Source: Nakamurella sp. A5-74
GTDB taxonomy: Bacteria; Actinomycetota; Actinomycetes; Mycobacteriales; Nakamurellaceae
Reading direction: 5' to 3'
Assembly (NCBI RefSeq): GCF_040438885.1
Contig: NZ_CP159218.1
Coordinates: forward strand, 3,658,001 to 3,722,000
Length of the DNA: 64,000 nucleotides
A program made the position numbers and the translations under genes. Of the stretch, positions 42,392-51,358 are shown piece by piece (positions within the stretch are counted from its first letter, which is position 1; each line of letters begins with the position of its first letter). The notes under the pieces were generated by a model, which was not told the DNA's origin, did no database searches, and worked only from the letters and a program-made list of their open reading frames with translations.

Positions 42392-43138
42392 TCAGCCTAG
42401 TTCCGCCAGCGCTTTCGCCCGCTCGAGCACCTCGTCGATCATCGGCGGGGTCAGCCTGCCGGTGAAGGTGTTCTGCTGGCTCACGTGGTAGCAGCCCAAC
42501 ACGGTCAGGCTCCGGCCGTCCGGGTGGTTGATGGTGGCCTCGGCGCCGTGCGCGAACACCGGTCGGGGCCGAGGGATCTGCCAGCCGATGGCCTGGAGCG
42601 AACTGAGCAGGGTCTGCCAGCCGAACCCGCCGAGGGTGACGACGACCCGCGGCCGCACCAACTCCAAGTCCCGCTGCAGGAATGGCCGGCAGGTGTCGCG
42701 CTCCTGCGGCGTTGGCTTGTTGTCCGGCGGCGCGCAGTGCACCGGCGCGGTGATGCGCACCTCGGCCAGCTGGAGGCCGTCGTCGATCGACACCGACCCC
42801 GGCTGGGAGGCCAGGCCCGCGCGGTACAGGGCCGCAAACAGGAAGTCGCCCGAGCGATCCCCGGTGAACATCCGACCGGTGCGGTTCGCGCCGTGGGCGG
42901 CCGGCGCCAGACCGACCACCAGGATCCGGGCGGTGGATGGCCCGAACCCCGGCACCGCCCGGCCCCAGTAGGTCTCGTCGGCAAAGGATGCGCGCTTCTC
43001 GGCGGCCACCCGTTCCCGCCAGGCGACGAGCCGCGGGCAGGCCCGACACCCGGTCACCAGGTGATCGAGCTCGGCGATCGACCGCGCGGCGGAGGCTCGT
43101 CCCGGGAGGTCCGAGGCTCGCGATCTTGGCGATGTCAT
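42392..43138 (-). CDS. udgB: Family 5 uracil-DNA glycosylase
   Basis: The 248-residue protein has the family 5 motif GLAPAAHGANRTGRMFTGD, with Ala where other UDG families have a polar catalytic residue, the late motif CYHVSQQNTFTGRLTP, and four cysteines (Cys31, Cys34, Cys135, Cys150) to hold a [4Fe-4S] cluster. It removes uracil and hypoxanthine from DNA, relevant in high-GC genomes prone to cytosine deamination. ATG 43138 is chosen; CACGAT lies seven bases upstream. Confidence 0.93.
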   Translation of the reverse strand: MTSPRSRASDLPGRASAARSIAELDHLVTGCRACPRLVAWRERVAAEKRASFADETYWGRAVPGFGPSTARILVVGLAPAAHGANRTGRMFTGDRSGDFLFAALYRAGLASQPGSVSIDDGLQLAEVRITAPVHCAPPDNKPTPQERDTCRPFLQRDLELVRPRVVVTLGGFGWQTLLSSLQAIGWQIPRPRPVFAHGAEATINHPDGRSLTVLGCYHVSQQNTFTGRLTPPMIDEVLERAKALAELG

Positions 43139-43362
43139 GGCAGCGATCGTGCCAGCAACCAGACCCTTCCCGATCGGCGGCAACAAACCTTTCTCTTGTC
43201 ACCCATATGGAGTAATTTTGTGCTTGCCGGACGCCTCCCCCCACCCAGGCGGACAACGAACACACCGGACAGCTGGATCATCGCCGTGCCGCTATCTCCG
43301 TAGCCTCGAATTGCCTCTGGTTGTCGAGGTCACCATTCCTACGATCGCCCGACGGAGAAACC

Positions 43363-45852
43363 ATGACGATTCGCCCGAATCGGGAGCCTGCTGGCGGAAC
43401 CGTCGCCGCGCTCCTGCGTCAGAGCGACGTGATGACCCACGGAGCCAAGGTGCGCGCGGTGGCCGGTCGGCTGTCGGCCCTGGTGCGGAGCGCGCCGGCA
43501 ACCTCGGTGCTGTGCGCCGTGATGATCGTCGCCGCCGCTGTCACTGTCGTCTCCGGAACGAACCCCGATGCGCTGTTGACCCAGCTCGGCTACGGCCTCC
43601 CCGCCTGGCAGCAGGGACACCCGCTGCACTACCTGACCGGCGCACTCGTGCTCCCCACCCCTGAGCTGTACGTCGTCATGGGCCCGCTGGTCGTTCTTGC
43701 GGTCGGCTACTTCGAGCGTCGGGTGGGAGCGCCGCGTGCGATCGGCACCCTGGTGCTCACGCACCTGGTCAGCACTGTCGGGATCACCGCACTGCTGGCA
43801 CTGACGGACGCTGAGTGGCCGTGGGCCGCCCTGCTCGCCCGGCAGACCGATCTCGGGATCTCCGCCGGAACGATCGGTGTCCTGGCCGCCGCGACCTGGG
43901 TGATGCCCGGTGCGCTGGGCCGCCGGATCCGGTGGATCGGCAGCACCTACATGGTTGTGATGGTTCTGCGCTCCGGGCTGCTGTGGGACGCCGAGCACCT
44001 CTTCGGGTGGACCGCCGGCCTCGTCATCGGACCGAGACTCGCCCGTCGGGTGAACCGCACCGCACACGGGGACCCGCAGGCAATTGCCGGCCGCGCTCCC
44101 CGCATCAAGCGGGTACGCGCAGCGCTGGCCTGCACCCTGGTGGTACTCGCCGTCTCCAAGTTCGTCACCGCGCTCTATCCCGGCAACGGCGGGATCTTCG
44201 GCCCGGGTCTCCCACCGTCGCTCCCCCTGCCCGGTCGGATCGTCGGTGCTGCCGTACTGCTCGCCCTGGCTCTGCTCGTGGGCAACGCCCTGCGGCGCGG
44301 TCTGCCGCTTGCCTGGTGGGCAGCTGTCGGGCTCGCCGTCGTCGGGCTCACCAGCGCCGGCCTGATGACCGGCACCCGCTACACCGCCGATCTGCTGTTG
44401 TGGGGGCTGCTGCTGGCGGGCCTCGTCGCCGGTCGCGGCTACTGGCCCTGGCGGCTGCCGGCCGGTGCGCTGGCCCGGGCACTGCCGCGGATGCTGGTCG
44501 CCGTCGGCGGCTTCCTCGCGCTCTCGGTTCTCACCTGGTGGTTGCTGCGCAGCCAGCTGGACGGGGGCATCCACCCGCACCAGATCGTGCATCGGGCACT
44601 CTTCGAGGAGCACGCCATCCTCGCCAGGACCGGGACGGCGGAGGCGTTGCTCACGGCCACCTCGGTGATCTGGGCGATCGCACTGCTGGCCGTCGCGCTG
44701 CCGCTGCTCTACTCGGCCCAGTCGTCCAGCCGCACGCCTCACCGTCGGCGGTCCGGCGGCCGCACCGACGAACAGGTGCTCACCGATCTCGTCGTCCGGC
44801 ACGGCGGCGGCACCCTCGGCTGGCAGCGCACCTGGCCGGGCTTCACCGCCTGGATCAGTAGCACCGGCGACGTCGGCGTCGGTTACAAGGTCGTCTCCGG
44901 GGTGGCGATCGCGATCGGTGACCCCGTCGGTCCGCTGCTGCGCTGGCGCGCCGGCGTCGCGGAGTTCCAGAAGTTCTGTCTGCGCAACGGTTGGACTCCG
45001 GCCTGGTACACCGTCAGCGACCGCTTCCTCGAGGTGATGGGCGATGAGTGGCGACATACCGTCCTCGGCGAGGACGCGGTGATCGATCTGTCGGCGCTCG
45101 CCTTCACCGGGAAGTCCTGGCAGGACGTCCGCACCGCGCGCAACCGCGCCGATCGTGACGGGATCCGGTGCGAGCGCATCGATCTGCGCACCTGCGACCC
45201 GGCACTGCGCCGCGGGATCGACGAGGTGTCGTTCGGCTGGGTGAACGGAAAACCATTGCCGGAGATGGGATTCACCCTTGGCACGGTTGCGATCGCCGAC
45301 GACGACATGATGCGCACCTATGTCGCCCTCGACGCCGCCGGGACTGTTCACGGCGTCACCACCTGGATGCCGGTGCACCGGGGCGGGAAGATCGTCGGAT
45401 GGACGCTGGACGTGATGCGACGACGCTGCGACGGCTTCCGACCGGTGATGGAGTTCCTGATCGCGGAGTGCGTGCTGCAGTTCCAGGCCGAGGGCTACGA
45501 CATCGCCAGCCTGTCTGTCGCACCTCTGGCCCGGCCGGCCTGCGTCGCCACGGCCGACGCAGATCTGCTGTCGAAGGCGCTGGACCGTCTCGGCGAGATG
45601 CTGGAGCCTGCCTACGGTTTCCGCTCACTGCTGCAGTACAAGACGAAGTTCCATCCGCGGTTCGAGACCGTGCACCTGGCCTACTTCTCCCAGATGGACC
45701 TGGCGGAGATCGCCGTCGCCATCGGCCGGGCCTACCTGCCCGAACTGTCTGCGGGGCAGGCCCTGTCGATCGCCAGGGCGCTGCGTCCACGGCGCGAGGG
45801 CGCCGACCCGGCCGCTCGGCCCGCCGCTGTGGAGCGTCAGCCGGTCGCCTGA
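43363..45852 (+). CDS. Rhomboid-like membrane domain fused to DUF2156 aminoacyl-phosphatidylglycerol synthase domain
   Basis: The 829-residue protein has an N-terminal rhomboid-like six-helix unit (about 40-235) with LGISAGTIGVL (Ser167) and AEHLFGWTAGLVIG (His212) at the positions of the rhomboid Ser-His dyad, then more membrane helices (about 245-450), and a cytosolic DUF2156 domain (about 467-800; RHGGGTLGWQRTWPGFTAW, VAIAIGDPVGP, SVAPLARP). DUF2156 is the MprF/LysX-type transferase that adds amino acids to phosphatidylglycerol. GGAG ribosome binding site in acggagaaacc. Likely role: envelope charge and resistance to cationic peptides. Confidence 0.85.
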   Translation: MTIRPNREPAGGTVAALLRQSDVMTHGAKVRAVAGRLSALVRSAPATSVLCAVMIVAAAVTVVSGTNPDALLTQLGYGLPAWQQGHPLHYLTGALVLPTPELYVVMGPLVVLAVGYFERRVGAPRAIGTLVLTHLVSTVGITALLALTDAEWPWAALLARQTDLGISAGTIGVLAAATWVMPGALGRRIRWIGSTYMVVMVLRSGLLWDAEHLFGWTAGLVIGPRLARRVNRTAHGDPQAIAGRAPRIKRVRAALACTLVVLAVSKFVTALYPGNGGIFGPGLPPSLPLPGRIVGAAVLLALALLVGNALRRGLPLAWWAAVGLAVVGLTSAGLMTGTRYTADLLLWGLLLAGLVAGRGYWPWRLPAGALARALPRMLVAVGGFLALSVLTWWLLRSQLDGGIHPHQIVHRALFEEHAILARTGTAEALLTATSVIWAIALLAVALPLLYSAQSSSRTPHRRRSGGRTDEQVLTDLVVRHGGGTLGWQRTWPGFTAWISSTGDVGVGYKVVSGVAIAIGDPVGPLLRWRAGVAEFQKFCLRNGWTPAWYTVSDRFLEVMGDEWRHTVLGEDAVIDLSALAFTGKSWQDVRTARNRADRDGIRCERIDLRTCDPALRRGIDEVSFGWVNGKPLPEMGFTLGTVAIADDDMMRTYVALDAAGTVHGVTTWMPVHRGGKIVGWTLDVMRRRCDGFRPVMEFLIAECVLQFQAEGYDIASLSVAPLARPACVATADADLLSKALDRLGEMLEPAYGFRSLLQYKTKFHPRFETVHLAYFSQMDLAEIAVAIGRAYLPELSAGQALSIARALRPRREGADPAARPAAVERQPVA

Positions 45853-45916
45853 TCGGTCGTCGTCAGCGGTCTGCTGCGCACGGCGGGCATGCCGCGGCGG
45901 CCCTGGGGTGAGTGAG

Positions 45917-45938
45917 GATCACCGTCATGACGGTGATC
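45917..45938. other. 22-bp perfect palindrome between convergent genes
   Basis: GATCACCGTCA is followed directly by its complement TGACGGTGATC. It lies 65 bases after the DUF2156 gene and 53 before the end of ppx, so a bidirectional terminator is the simplest reading; a protein-binding site is possible. Confidence 0.55.
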
Positions 45939-45991
45939 GTCGTCGTCGCACTGGTCCGGACCCTCTGCAACGAGACCTGGGGCCGACGGGC

Positions 45992-47008
45992 TCAGCCGAC
46001 CCTGTCGAACACCGACAGCACCAGCCCGTCGAGGATGTCCGCCACCGAGATCGTGAGCTCCCGGACCGGAACGCGCCGCTCGAACTCCTGCAGTACCTGC
46101 GACAGCACGAGCGCGCCGCCGCCGATCACGTCGACCCGGCCGGGCAGCACATAGCCGAGCATTGCTCGATGAGACCGGTTGGCGTGCAACAGGTTCTCAC
46201 AGGACCGTTGAATCCCGGAATACTCGACGGTGACCCCGTCCAGCTGGGCCGGATCCAGCCGGGACCGACGCAGGGCGCCCGCCGCCACCGTGAGCGCCGT
46301 TCCTGCGACTGCGATGACGGTGTCGACCCCGGCGAGCAGCGACGGCGGCCAGTTGCGCATCGCTGAGCTGATCGTCGCGGCGCAGTGGCCCCGCGCCCGC
46401 TCGATCTCCGGCGCGGACGGTGGGTCACCGGCCAGCATCCGCTCGGTGATCCGCACCGCCCCGATGTCGATGCTCGCGGCGGCCTCGACCGCCCCCGCAG
46501 CCGGTCGTCCCGCGCCATCCACAACGGGCCGACGCCCGAGGACGATCTCGGTGGAACCGCCGCCGATGTCGATGGTCACCACTCGACCGGGTCCCGGGGC
46601 CAGCGCGGCAACGGTGCCGCGGAAGCCGATCACCGCTTCCTGATCACCGGACAGGATGTCGACGCCGGTGCCCAGCACGGATCGCACCAGCGCCACGAAC
46701 GCCTCCGGATTCCTGGTGTCCCGCAAGGCTGACGTCGCTGCCACCCGCAGATCGAGCACCTCCGACGCACGGATCACCGACGCATAGTGGGCCAGCGTGG
46801 ACCAAGCCCGGTCCAGTGCCGAGGTGGTGAGCGCACCAGTCGCGTCGACGCCCTCCCCGAGACGGACTGTCCGGGTCTCCCGATGGATCTCCTTCCAGGT
46901 GCCGTCGCCCGGCACGCCTTCGGCGACCAACAGCCGAATGGTGTTGGTACCGCAGTCGATCGCCGCGACCCGTACGGAGACTCCCGCCGGCAACCGGCCC
47001 CGCGTCAC
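45992..47008 (-). CDS. ppx: Ppx/GppA-family phosphatase
   Basis: The 338-residue protein has the ASKHA phosphate motifs AAIDCGTNTIRLLVAEG and VVTIDIGGGSTEIVLG, plus AATSALRDTRN and GFRGTVAAL. Family members hydrolyse polyphosphate or pppGpp. This length (single core, no C-terminal HD domain) matches mycobacterial Rv1026 (Ppx2), which lies near eno as here. The GTG start overlaps the stop of the FadR-like regulator gene (GTGA), an unexpected coupling. Confidence 0.92.
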   Translation of the reverse strand: MTRGRLPAGVSVRVAAIDCGTNTIRLLVAEGVPGDGTWKEIHRETRTVRLGEGVDATGALTTSALDRAWSTLAHYASVIRASEVLDLRVAATSALRDTRNPEAFVALVRSVLGTGVDILSGDQEAVIGFRGTVAALAPGPGRVVTIDIGGGSTEIVLGRRPVVDGAGRPAAGAVEAAASIDIGAVRITERMLAGDPPSAPEIERARGHCAATISSAMRNWPPSLLAGVDTVIAVAGTALTVAAGALRRSRLDPAQLDGVTVEYSGIQRSCENLLHANRSHRAMLGYVLPGRVDVIGGGALVLSQVLQEFERRVPVRELTISVADILDGLVLSVFDRVG

Positions 47009-47703
47009 TGCCCCACGCCGGTCTCCTGGTGGAACCCGTCGATGTGGGCTGCCACTGACTGCGCGGCCGCGTCACCGTCGGACGCCTGGATCGCCTCGAG
47101 GATCTGCCGGTGCTCGGCGGCGAGCCGCTCGCGCAGCCGCGGCCAGCCGGCGAAGTCGGCCACCGCCCGGGTGACATACGCGCGTACCCCCGACCGCATC
47201 GCCTGCATGATGGCGATCACCACCGTGTTGCCGGTCGCCTCGGCCAACGCGAGATGGAACCGGGTGTCGAGATCCAGGAACCCCTCCTGGTCGGCAGGAT
47301 CAGCCCCGTCCATCCGATCGAGCAGTTCACCCGCCACGCGTAACGACGACTCGTCGGAGGCGCCGGCAGCGGCCTCCCGCACCGCCCAGGTCTCCAGCAG
47401 CACCCGGGTCGCCACCAGGTCACCGACCGGCAGATGCCTGCTCGCCAGGTGCCACCGCAGGGCGGAGCCGATGGGCGCCGACACGTCCGCGATCACCACG
47501 GCCCCGGCGTCCGGTCCGGAGCCGACACCGGTGCGGATCAGGCCCATCGCCTCGAGCACCTTGATCGCCTCGCGAACGCTCGCCCGCGACACCTGGTACC
47601 GCTCCGCGAGCGCCCGTTCCGGCGGCAGCCGACCACCGACGTCGACCAGACCGGCAGCCAGATCCTGTTCGATCCGGTCCAGGACCTGCTCGTAGGCGCG
47701 CAT
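47005..47703 (-). CDS. FadR/LldR-type GntR-family regulator (FCD domain)
   Basis: The 232-residue protein has a GntR winged helix (DVGGRLPPERALAERYQVSRASVREAIKVLEAMGLI) and an FCD ligand domain with metal-binding His/Asp residues (DLDTRFHLALAEATGN, AEHRQILEAIQASD). FCD regulators bind small carboxylates such as lactate. A perfect TGTGGTC-A-GACCACA operator of the FadR/LldR class lies upstream of lldD at 48454-48470, so it probably represses lactate oxidation. TAGACT lies six bases before the ATG (leaderless). Confidence 0.93.
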   Translation of the reverse strand: MRAYEQVLDRIEQDLAAGLVDVGGRLPPERALAERYQVSRASVREAIKVLEAMGLIRTGVGSGPDAGAVVIADVSAPIGSALRWHLASRHLPVGDLVATRVLLETWAVREAAAGASDESSLRVAGELLDRMDGADPADQEGFLDLDTRFHLALAEATGNTVVIAIMQAMRSGVRAYVTRAVADFAGWPRLRERLAAEHRQILEAIQASDGDAAAQSVAAHIDGFHQETGVGQ

Positions 47704-47715
47704 GTCCGGAGTCTA
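47704..47715 (-). promoter_or_regulatory. Leaderless -10 box of the FadR-like gene
   Basis: Reverse-strand TAGACT (47715-47710), CCGGAC, then ATG 47703. The divergent GPP34 gene has TACCGT at 47748-47753, seven bases before its ATG. Confidence 0.55.
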
Positions 47716-47760
47716 GGGATCGTCGGGCGAGGTGCGTTCCGGCTCGGTACCGTCGGCCCC

Positions 47761-48432
47761 ATGGACCTCATCGCCGAAGACCTGATGCTGCTGATGCTCG
47801 ACGAGGAGGAGGGCAGGCCGACCGTCGGCGGCCCGCAGTTCACCCACTCGCTGGCCGGGGCGCTGTTGGTGGAGCTCAGCCTGCAGGGCCTGGTCGAATC
47901 CGACAGCCCGCCCGAGAAGCAGGCCAAGGGGAAGGGAAAGATCCACGCCATCGGTGCCGCCCTCGCCGATCCGATCCTCGCGCTGGCCTGGAACGCGTTC
48001 AGCGACAAGCCGCGTGGCGCCTCCGCCGTGATCCAGGCGATCGACTCCAAGATCAAGGAACCGCTGCTGGAACGGCTGGTGGCCAAGGGCTGGGTGCGCG
48101 AGGAGCGCTCGAAGATCCTGGGCATTTTCCCGTCGACGAAGTTCCCCGAGGCCGACCCCCGCCACGAGGCCGAACTGCGCGGCCGGATCGCCGGCGTGCT
48201 GGACGGCACCGACCCCGACCCGCGCTCGGCCGTGCTGATCTCGTTGTTGAGTGCCGCCGACGGGTTGAAGGCGTTGTTCCCGGATGCCGATCGCAAGCAG
48301 CTGAAGGCCCGTGCAGCCGAGGTCAGTGACGGCGAGTGGGCCGGCGCTGCCGTCCGCCAGGCGGTGCAGGCCGTCAACGCTGCCGTCATGACAGCGGTAA
48401 TGGTCCCGGTGTTCATCAGCACCACCTCCTGA
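47761..48432 (+). CDS. GPP34-family (GOLPH3-like) phosphoinositide-binding protein
   Basis: The 223-residue protein starts [20 protein letters not shown] and has the GOLPH3/VPS74 all-helical pattern: [46 protein letters not shown], and [29 protein letters not shown]. In eukaryotes the family binds PI4P on Golgi membranes; actinobacterial members are common and of unknown function. It lies between the divergent regulator and lldD, with lldD's promoter in the 3' gap. Confidence 0.85.
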   Translation: MDLIAEDLMLLMLDEEEGRPTVGGPQFTHSLAGALLVELSLQGLVESDSPPEKQAKGKGKIHAIGAALADPILALAWNAFSDKPRGASAVIQAIDSKIKEPLLERLVAKGWVREERSKILGIFPSTKFPEADPRHEAELRGRIAGVLDGTDPDPRSAVLISLLSAADGLKALFPDADRKQLKARAAEVSDGEWAGAAVRQAVQAVNAAVMTAVMVPVFISTTS

Positions 48433-48453
48433 GGAGCTGACGGATGCCCTATG

Positions 48454-48470
48454 CTGTGGTCAGACCACAG
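48454..48470. promoter_or_regulatory. FadR/LldR-type operator upstream of lldD
   Basis: CTGTGGTC-A-GACCACAG is a perfect 17-bp palindrome containing TGGTC-N-GACCA, the FadR/LldR/PdhR-class consensus. It overlaps the TATGCT -10-like hexamer (48450-48455) and ends 26 bases before the lldD ATG, a position that would block transcription. Confidence 0.85.
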
Positions 48471-48496
48471 CCGATCCAGAGCCCGGGAGCATCTCG

Positions 48497-49729
48497 ATGA
48501 AGCGCCAGTTGCCGAAGCCGCACGACCTCGCCCCGCTGCTGAAGTTCAAGAAGCCGGAGCTGTCCCCCAAGACACGACGGCTGGCGTCTGCGCTGACCAT
48601 CGACGACCTGCGAACGATCGCGAAGCGGCGCACCCCCAAGCCTGCGTTCGACTACACCGACGGCGCTGCCGAGGGCGAGGTCTCCTTGGCGCGGGCCCGC
48701 GAGGCGTTCGGGGACGTCGAGTTCAACCCAGCCATCCTGCGGGACGTCAGCAAGGTCGACACCACTCGGGACGTGTTGGGCGGCAAGGTCTCCCTGCCGT
48801 TCGGCATCGCGCCGACCGGCTTCACCCGGATGATGCAGGCGGAGGGCGAGATCGCCGGCGCGGGCGCCGCAGCGGCAGCGGGGATCCCGTTCTCGCTGTC
48901 CACCATGGGTACCACCTCCATCGAGGAGGTTGCCGCCGCGAACCCGCACGGCCGCAACTGGTTCCAGCTGTACATGTGGAAGGACCGCGAGCGGTCGATG
49001 GCGTTGGTCGATCGGGCGGCGAAGGCCGGCTTCGACACCCTGCTGGTGACGGTCGACGTGCCGGTCGCCGGCGCGCGCCTGCGCGATGCCCGCAACGGCA
49101 TGACGATCCCGCCCACCCTCACGCCGAAGACGATCCTCAATGCGATCCCGCGGCCGGCCTGGTGGATCAACTTCCTGACCACCGAGCCGCTGGCCTTCGC
49201 CTCGCTCGACTCGTGGTCGGGCACCGTCGGCGACCTGCTCGACACGATGTTCGACCCGACCGTCACCTACGAGGATCTTGCGTGGATCCGCGACCAGTGG
49301 CCAGGCAAGGTCTCGGTGAAGGGGGTGCAGACCGTCGAGGACGCGCAGCGGCTCGCCGACGCCGGCGTTGATGCGATCGTGCTGTCCAACCACGGCGGAC
49401 GCCAGCTCGACCGCGCGCCGATCCCGTTCCACCTGCTGCCGCAGGTGGTGAAAGAGGTCGGCAAGGACCTCGAGGTGCACCTGGACACCGGGATCATGTC
49501 CGGCCAGGACATCGTCGCCGCGGTCGCCCACGGCGCCCACTTCACCCTGATCGGCCGCGCCTACCTCTACGGCCTGATGGCCGGGGGCCGCAACGGCGTC
49601 GACCGGGCGATCGGCATCATCAAGGGCCAGATCGAGCGCACCATGCGCCTGCTGGGCGTCGCCTCGCTGGACGAGCTCGAGCCGCGGCACGTCACCCAGC
49701 TGCAGCGGGTCACCGCGCGCCAGCTCTGA
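48497..49729 (+). CDS. lldD: FMN-dependent alpha-hydroxy-acid dehydrogenase (L-lactate dehydrogenase type)
   Basis: The 410-residue protein is a TIM-barrel flavoenzyme with the active-site motif [13 protein letters not shown] (catalytic His299, Arg302), [20 protein letters not shown], and [16 protein letters not shown]. It oxidises L-lactate or a similar 2-hydroxy acid to the oxo acid. A perfect FadR/LldR operator precedes it. An 11-bp-stem hairpin follows 24 bases after the stop. A mycofactocin-linked or mandelate-type substrate cannot be excluded. Confidence 0.92.
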   Translation: MKRQLPKPHDLAPLLKFKKPELSPKTRRLASALTIDDLRTIAKRRTPKPAFDYTDGAAEGEVSLARAREAFGDVEFNPAILRDVSKVDTTRDVLGGKVSLPFGIAPTGFTRMMQAEGEIAGAGAAAAAGIPFSLSTMGTTSIEEVAAANPHGRNWFQLYMWKDRERSMALVDRAAKAGFDTLLVTVDVPVAGARLRDARNGMTIPPTLTPKTILNAIPRPAWWINFLTTEPLAFASLDSWSGTVGDLLDTMFDPTVTYEDLAWIRDQWPGKVSVKGVQTVEDAQRLADAGVDAIVLSNHGGRQLDRAPIPFHLLPQVVKEVGKDLEVHLDTGIMSGQDIVAAVAHGAHFTLIGRAYLYGLMAGGRNGVDRAIGIIKGQIERTMRLLGVASLDELEPRHVTQLQRVTARQL

Positions 49730-49752
49730 GGCCCTCCGCATCCGCCCCCGCA

Positions 49753-49780
49753 TCCGTTCGGCGTTATTGCGCCGAACGGA
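49753..49780. terminator. TTCGGCG-family hairpin after lldD
   Basis: TCCGTTCGGCG (49753-49763), loop TTATTG, CGCCGAACGGA (49770-49780): an 11-bp perfect stem. It belongs to the same family as 15143-15194 and 58581-58602 and lies between convergent lldD and the next gene. Confidence 0.8.
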
Positions 49781-49839
49781 GCGAGCCAGCACGTAATCGT
49801 GCCGATTGGACGACGCGAGCCGGGTCTCGCCATGCGGGC

Positions 49840-51033
49840 TCAGAACCAGGTCTGGATCCCGCCGATCACCGCCGGCACGGGTGCCCCGCAATCGTCGATC
49901 ACCTGCAGCGTCCGCCACTTGTCGAACGTCAGGCACGGATGGGAGATGCCGAACCTGACCAGGTCACCCAGCCGGACGTCGGCATCCTCGATCACCTGCA
50001 GATGTGCATGCTGGTCGTTGAGAGGCCTCGCGATCCCGTCGCCCGGAAACTCCGTGACACGGCCGTCCCGGCGCAACTGGGTCGCCCGCGGCGGCTCGTC
50101 GGAACCGATGTCGCGCTTGCCGACGTTGACCAGCACCAGCCCCGGTTCCGGTCGGGACACCACCGATCCCCAGACATGAACTGCCGGAAGCAGTCCCGGC
50201 GTTCGCCGGTCCGCATCGAAGGGTGACGACCGGTGGTACATCCCGTCGTCGTGGGTCAGGTAGCAGCCCGAACGGAGCACCACCAGGGCCCGCTCACGCA
50301 GCCCGGCGAAGCTCGCCGCCACCACGTCCGGGAACTGACTGCCGCCTGCGGAGATCACCGGACGTGGCACCTCGAACAGCCCAGCGGATTCGATGGCCGT
50401 GAAGGTCTCGACGACTTCCCGGCAGAACGCGGCGACGTCGTCGCCTGTCGCCGGTCCGTTCGCCGTCCGCAGCGACCCCTCCCAAGCCGCGACCCCGTGC
50501 AGGGTGAGCCGGTCGCAGGCGCGCACCGCCTCTGCCGTCCGCAGCGCGGTGCCGACGGTCCGCGCACCCGTCCGCGCCCCCGCCGTTCCGCGGTCCACCA
50601 GCACTCCGAGCGCCGGTGCGTCGGACGGGTAGTGGGAGGCCAGCAGCTCGACGGATTTCGGGTCGTCGCACCACACGATTACCTCGGCGCCACCGACCGC
50701 CAGCGCTCCCAGTGACCTGATGTCCGCGGGAACCACCACCGCCCCGGCATGCAGGATCCGCGGAACCCGATGCGCAGCAGCCACTCTCGCCTGCGCCGGG
50801 GTGGCGACGGTGATCGCCCAGGCGCCGGCGTCGAGCTGTCGACGCCACAGCGACGGCGCCATGGTCGTCTTGCCGTGCGGGGCAAGAACCGCACCTGCGC
50901 CGCGAAGCACCTCGTGCATGACGCCCACGTTGTGCTCGATCCGCCCGGCATCGACCGTGGCGAACGGGGTCGACAGCTGCGTCACCGCCGGATCGGTCGG
51001 GACCTCGACGCCGTCGAGCTGGTACCAGTGCAC
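49840..51033 (-). CDS. D-threonine aldolase/D-serine dehydratase-like PLP enzyme
   Basis: The 397-residue protein has an alanine-racemase-like N-terminal TIM barrel with the PLP lysine in LAPHGKTTMAP and a C-terminal metal-binding domain (GCYLTHDDGMYHR; NDQHAHLQVIEDADVRLGDLVRFGISHPCLTFDKW with the His-x-Cys zinc site). Relatives include D-threonine aldolase, D-serine dehydratase and amino-acid deaminases. GTG 51033 has an AGGAG ribosome binding site nine bases upstream. Substrate preference cannot be read from sequence. Confidence 0.87.
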   Translation of the reverse strand: MHWYQLDGVEVPTDPAVTQLSTPFATVDAGRIEHNVGVMHEVLRGAGAVLAPHGKTTMAPSLWRRQLDAGAWAITVATPAQARVAAAHRVPRILHAGAVVVPADIRSLGALAVGGAEVIVWCDDPKSVELLASHYPSDAPALGVLVDRGTAGARTGARTVGTALRTAEAVRACDRLTLHGVAAWEGSLRTANGPATGDDVAAFCREVVETFTAIESAGLFEVPRPVISAGGSQFPDVVAASFAGLRERALVVLRSGCYLTHDDGMYHRSSPFDADRRTPGLLPAVHVWGSVVSRPEPGLVLVNVGKRDIGSDEPPRATQLRRDGRVTEFPGDGIARPLNDQHAHLQVIEDADVRLGDLVRFGISHPCLTFDKWRTLQVIDDCGAPVPAVIGGIQTWF

Positions 51034-51358
51034 GGAGTTCTCCTGATCGTGTCGACGGTGACACCGAGAATCGCCGGTGATCACGCGAGGTTCCTCGGTC
51101 GGGCTCGGTCGTGTCGCAACGGGATCTCGACTCGTTCGTTCCTCACTCGCTCGATCAGCGTAGGGCGAGGCCGTGGTCGAGCTGCCGCGGCGCGTCGATC
51201 AGTCACGGTCTGGACCCGCTCGTCCGTCACTCGCTCGACCGTCGGAGACTCGGTGATCGAGCGGACGGGGTGAGTCGGACGGGATCTCGTCGCGCTCGTT
51301 CCTCGCTTGCTCGATCAGCACAGGGGCGACGCAGGAGTCGAGGTCCCGTCGGCACCGA
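51034..51358. other. Repeat-rich intergenic region
   Basis: The 325 bases between the PLP-enzyme start and the M48 stop are mostly copies, in both orientations, of the dispersed GATCGAGCG.../CGCTCGATC element (51121-51157, 51215-51237 degenerate, 51251-51273, 51281-51317, 51330-51346 partial). No gene is evident. Confidence 0.7.
51121..51346. repeat. Cluster of dispersed repeat elements in both orientations
   Basis: 51121-51157 and 51281-51317 read GGGATCTCG...GTTCCTC-CTCGATCA, the reverse complement of the 32321-32352 type but longer, with GAGGAACGA where the other copies have ACGAAGGAG. 51251-51273 is forward. Inverted copies facing each other could form long hairpins. Confidence 0.75.

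Noticed and set aside
43339..45378. A 679-codon open frame on the - strand
   Set aside because: Antisense to the DUF2156 fusion gene and without recognisable motifs.
45912..46154. Small + strand ORF beginning MRITVMTVIVVV
   Set aside because: It starts in the palindrome and then runs antisense through ppx; no ribosome binding site or homology is apparent.
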